From: Lentibacillus amyloliquefaciens | GTDB lineage: Bacteria > Bacillota > Bacilli > Bacillales > Amphibacillaceae | Assembly (NCBI RefSeq): GCF_001307805.1 | Contig: NZ_CP013862.1 | Location: 372,001 to 436,000 of the forward strand | Reading direction: 5' to 3' | DNA: 64,000 nucleotides | Part shown: piece after piece, positions 63,909-64,000 of the stretch | Position numbering within the stretch: position 1 is the stretch's first letter | Layout of the letters: each line of letters begins with the position of its first letter | Notes under the pieces: model-generated | Seen by the model: only the letters and a program-made list of their open reading frames with translations | The model's database searches: none | What the model was told of the DNA's origin: nothing | Translations under genes and position numbers: made by a program

Positions 63909-64000
63909 ATGGAAACCGAACACTCTGTTGAATTAACATCAGCGGAAATCTCAAACCTTTGGACTTCTTATCAAAATGATTCTATGGCTATATGTGGTCT
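63909..64000 (+). CDS. DUF3231-family protein, second copy (cut by window end)
   Basis: Thirty codons are visible. VELTSAEISNLWTSYQNDSM matches the beginning of the preceding gene (LNSSELSQLWTSYMQDSM), so it is a tandem paralogue. TGGAGGG precedes the ATG. Confidence 0.8.
   Translation, partial: METEHSVELTSAEISNLWTSYQNDSMAICG

Overview
The window is a chromosomal segment of an endospore-forming member of the Bacillaceae with moderate-to-low G+C. Gene order from the left edge to about 42.4 kb follows the Bacillus subtilis rimM-to-dpaB chromosome segment: rimM-trmD-rplS-lepB-rbgA-rnhB-sucCD-dprA-topA-xerC-hslVU-codY-rpsB-tsf-pyrH-frr-uppS-cdsA-rseP-polC-rimP-nusA-ylxR-ylxQ-infB-ylxP-rbfA-truB-ribF-rpsO-pnp-ylxY-mlpA-ymxH-dpaA-dpaB. 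The sporulation genes (dpaA, dpaB, ylxY, sda) fit a spore former. A halophilic or alkaliphilic relative such as the Virgibacillus/Lentibacillus/Oceanobacillus group is plausible, but that is inference.

Region 1 (1-42.4 kb) is conserved housekeeping DNA: translation, RNA processing, replication, TCA cycle, lipid and envelope synthesis, and nucleotide and flavin metabolism. It differs from B. subtilis in several ways. The flagellar/chemotaxis operon is absent between codY and rpsB. trmFO is absent between topA and xerC. dxr and proS are absent around rseP. ylqG and ylqH survive only as a fused deletion remnant. dpaA carries a one-base frameshift. Several junctions hold short dispersed repeats: an inverted pair after rbgA, and a roughly 67-bp element present both before polC and before rpsO.

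Region 2 (42.4-51.5 kb) is a decayed prophage or integrative element inserted just after dpaB. It has a tyrosine integrase, an ImmA-type protease, a CI-like repressor, a divergent promoter/operator region, a small XRE regulator, an excisionase-like protein, a DnaD-like and a frameshifted DnaC-like replication pair, small early proteins and an ArpU-like regulator. No head, tail or lysis genes follow. A complete IS4-family element (13-bp inverted ends, 7-bp target duplication) sits at its right end.

Region 3 (51.6-61.9 kb) is the most unusual part. It is an array of mostly single, small, self-contained genes separated by 21 copies of one structured intergenic repeat, all in the same orientation. 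Each inter-repeat interval holds exactly one gene, except one interval holding two tandem paralogues. Most products are 55-105-residue membrane proteins of unknown function. The rest are a tubby-like protein, an ECF sigma factor, an ankyrin lipoprotein on the opposite strand, and a GNAT acetyltransferase. The repeats form a hairpin with compensatory base changes, and some copies look like intrinsic terminators. The layout resembles a gene-cassette array, but no integron integrase is present and the repeats do not consistently match attC sites.

Region 4 (62-64 kb) has a homologue of the sporulation checkpoint protein Sda, a neighbouring small gene broken by an in-frame stop, and tandem DUF3231-family genes, the second cut by the window edge.
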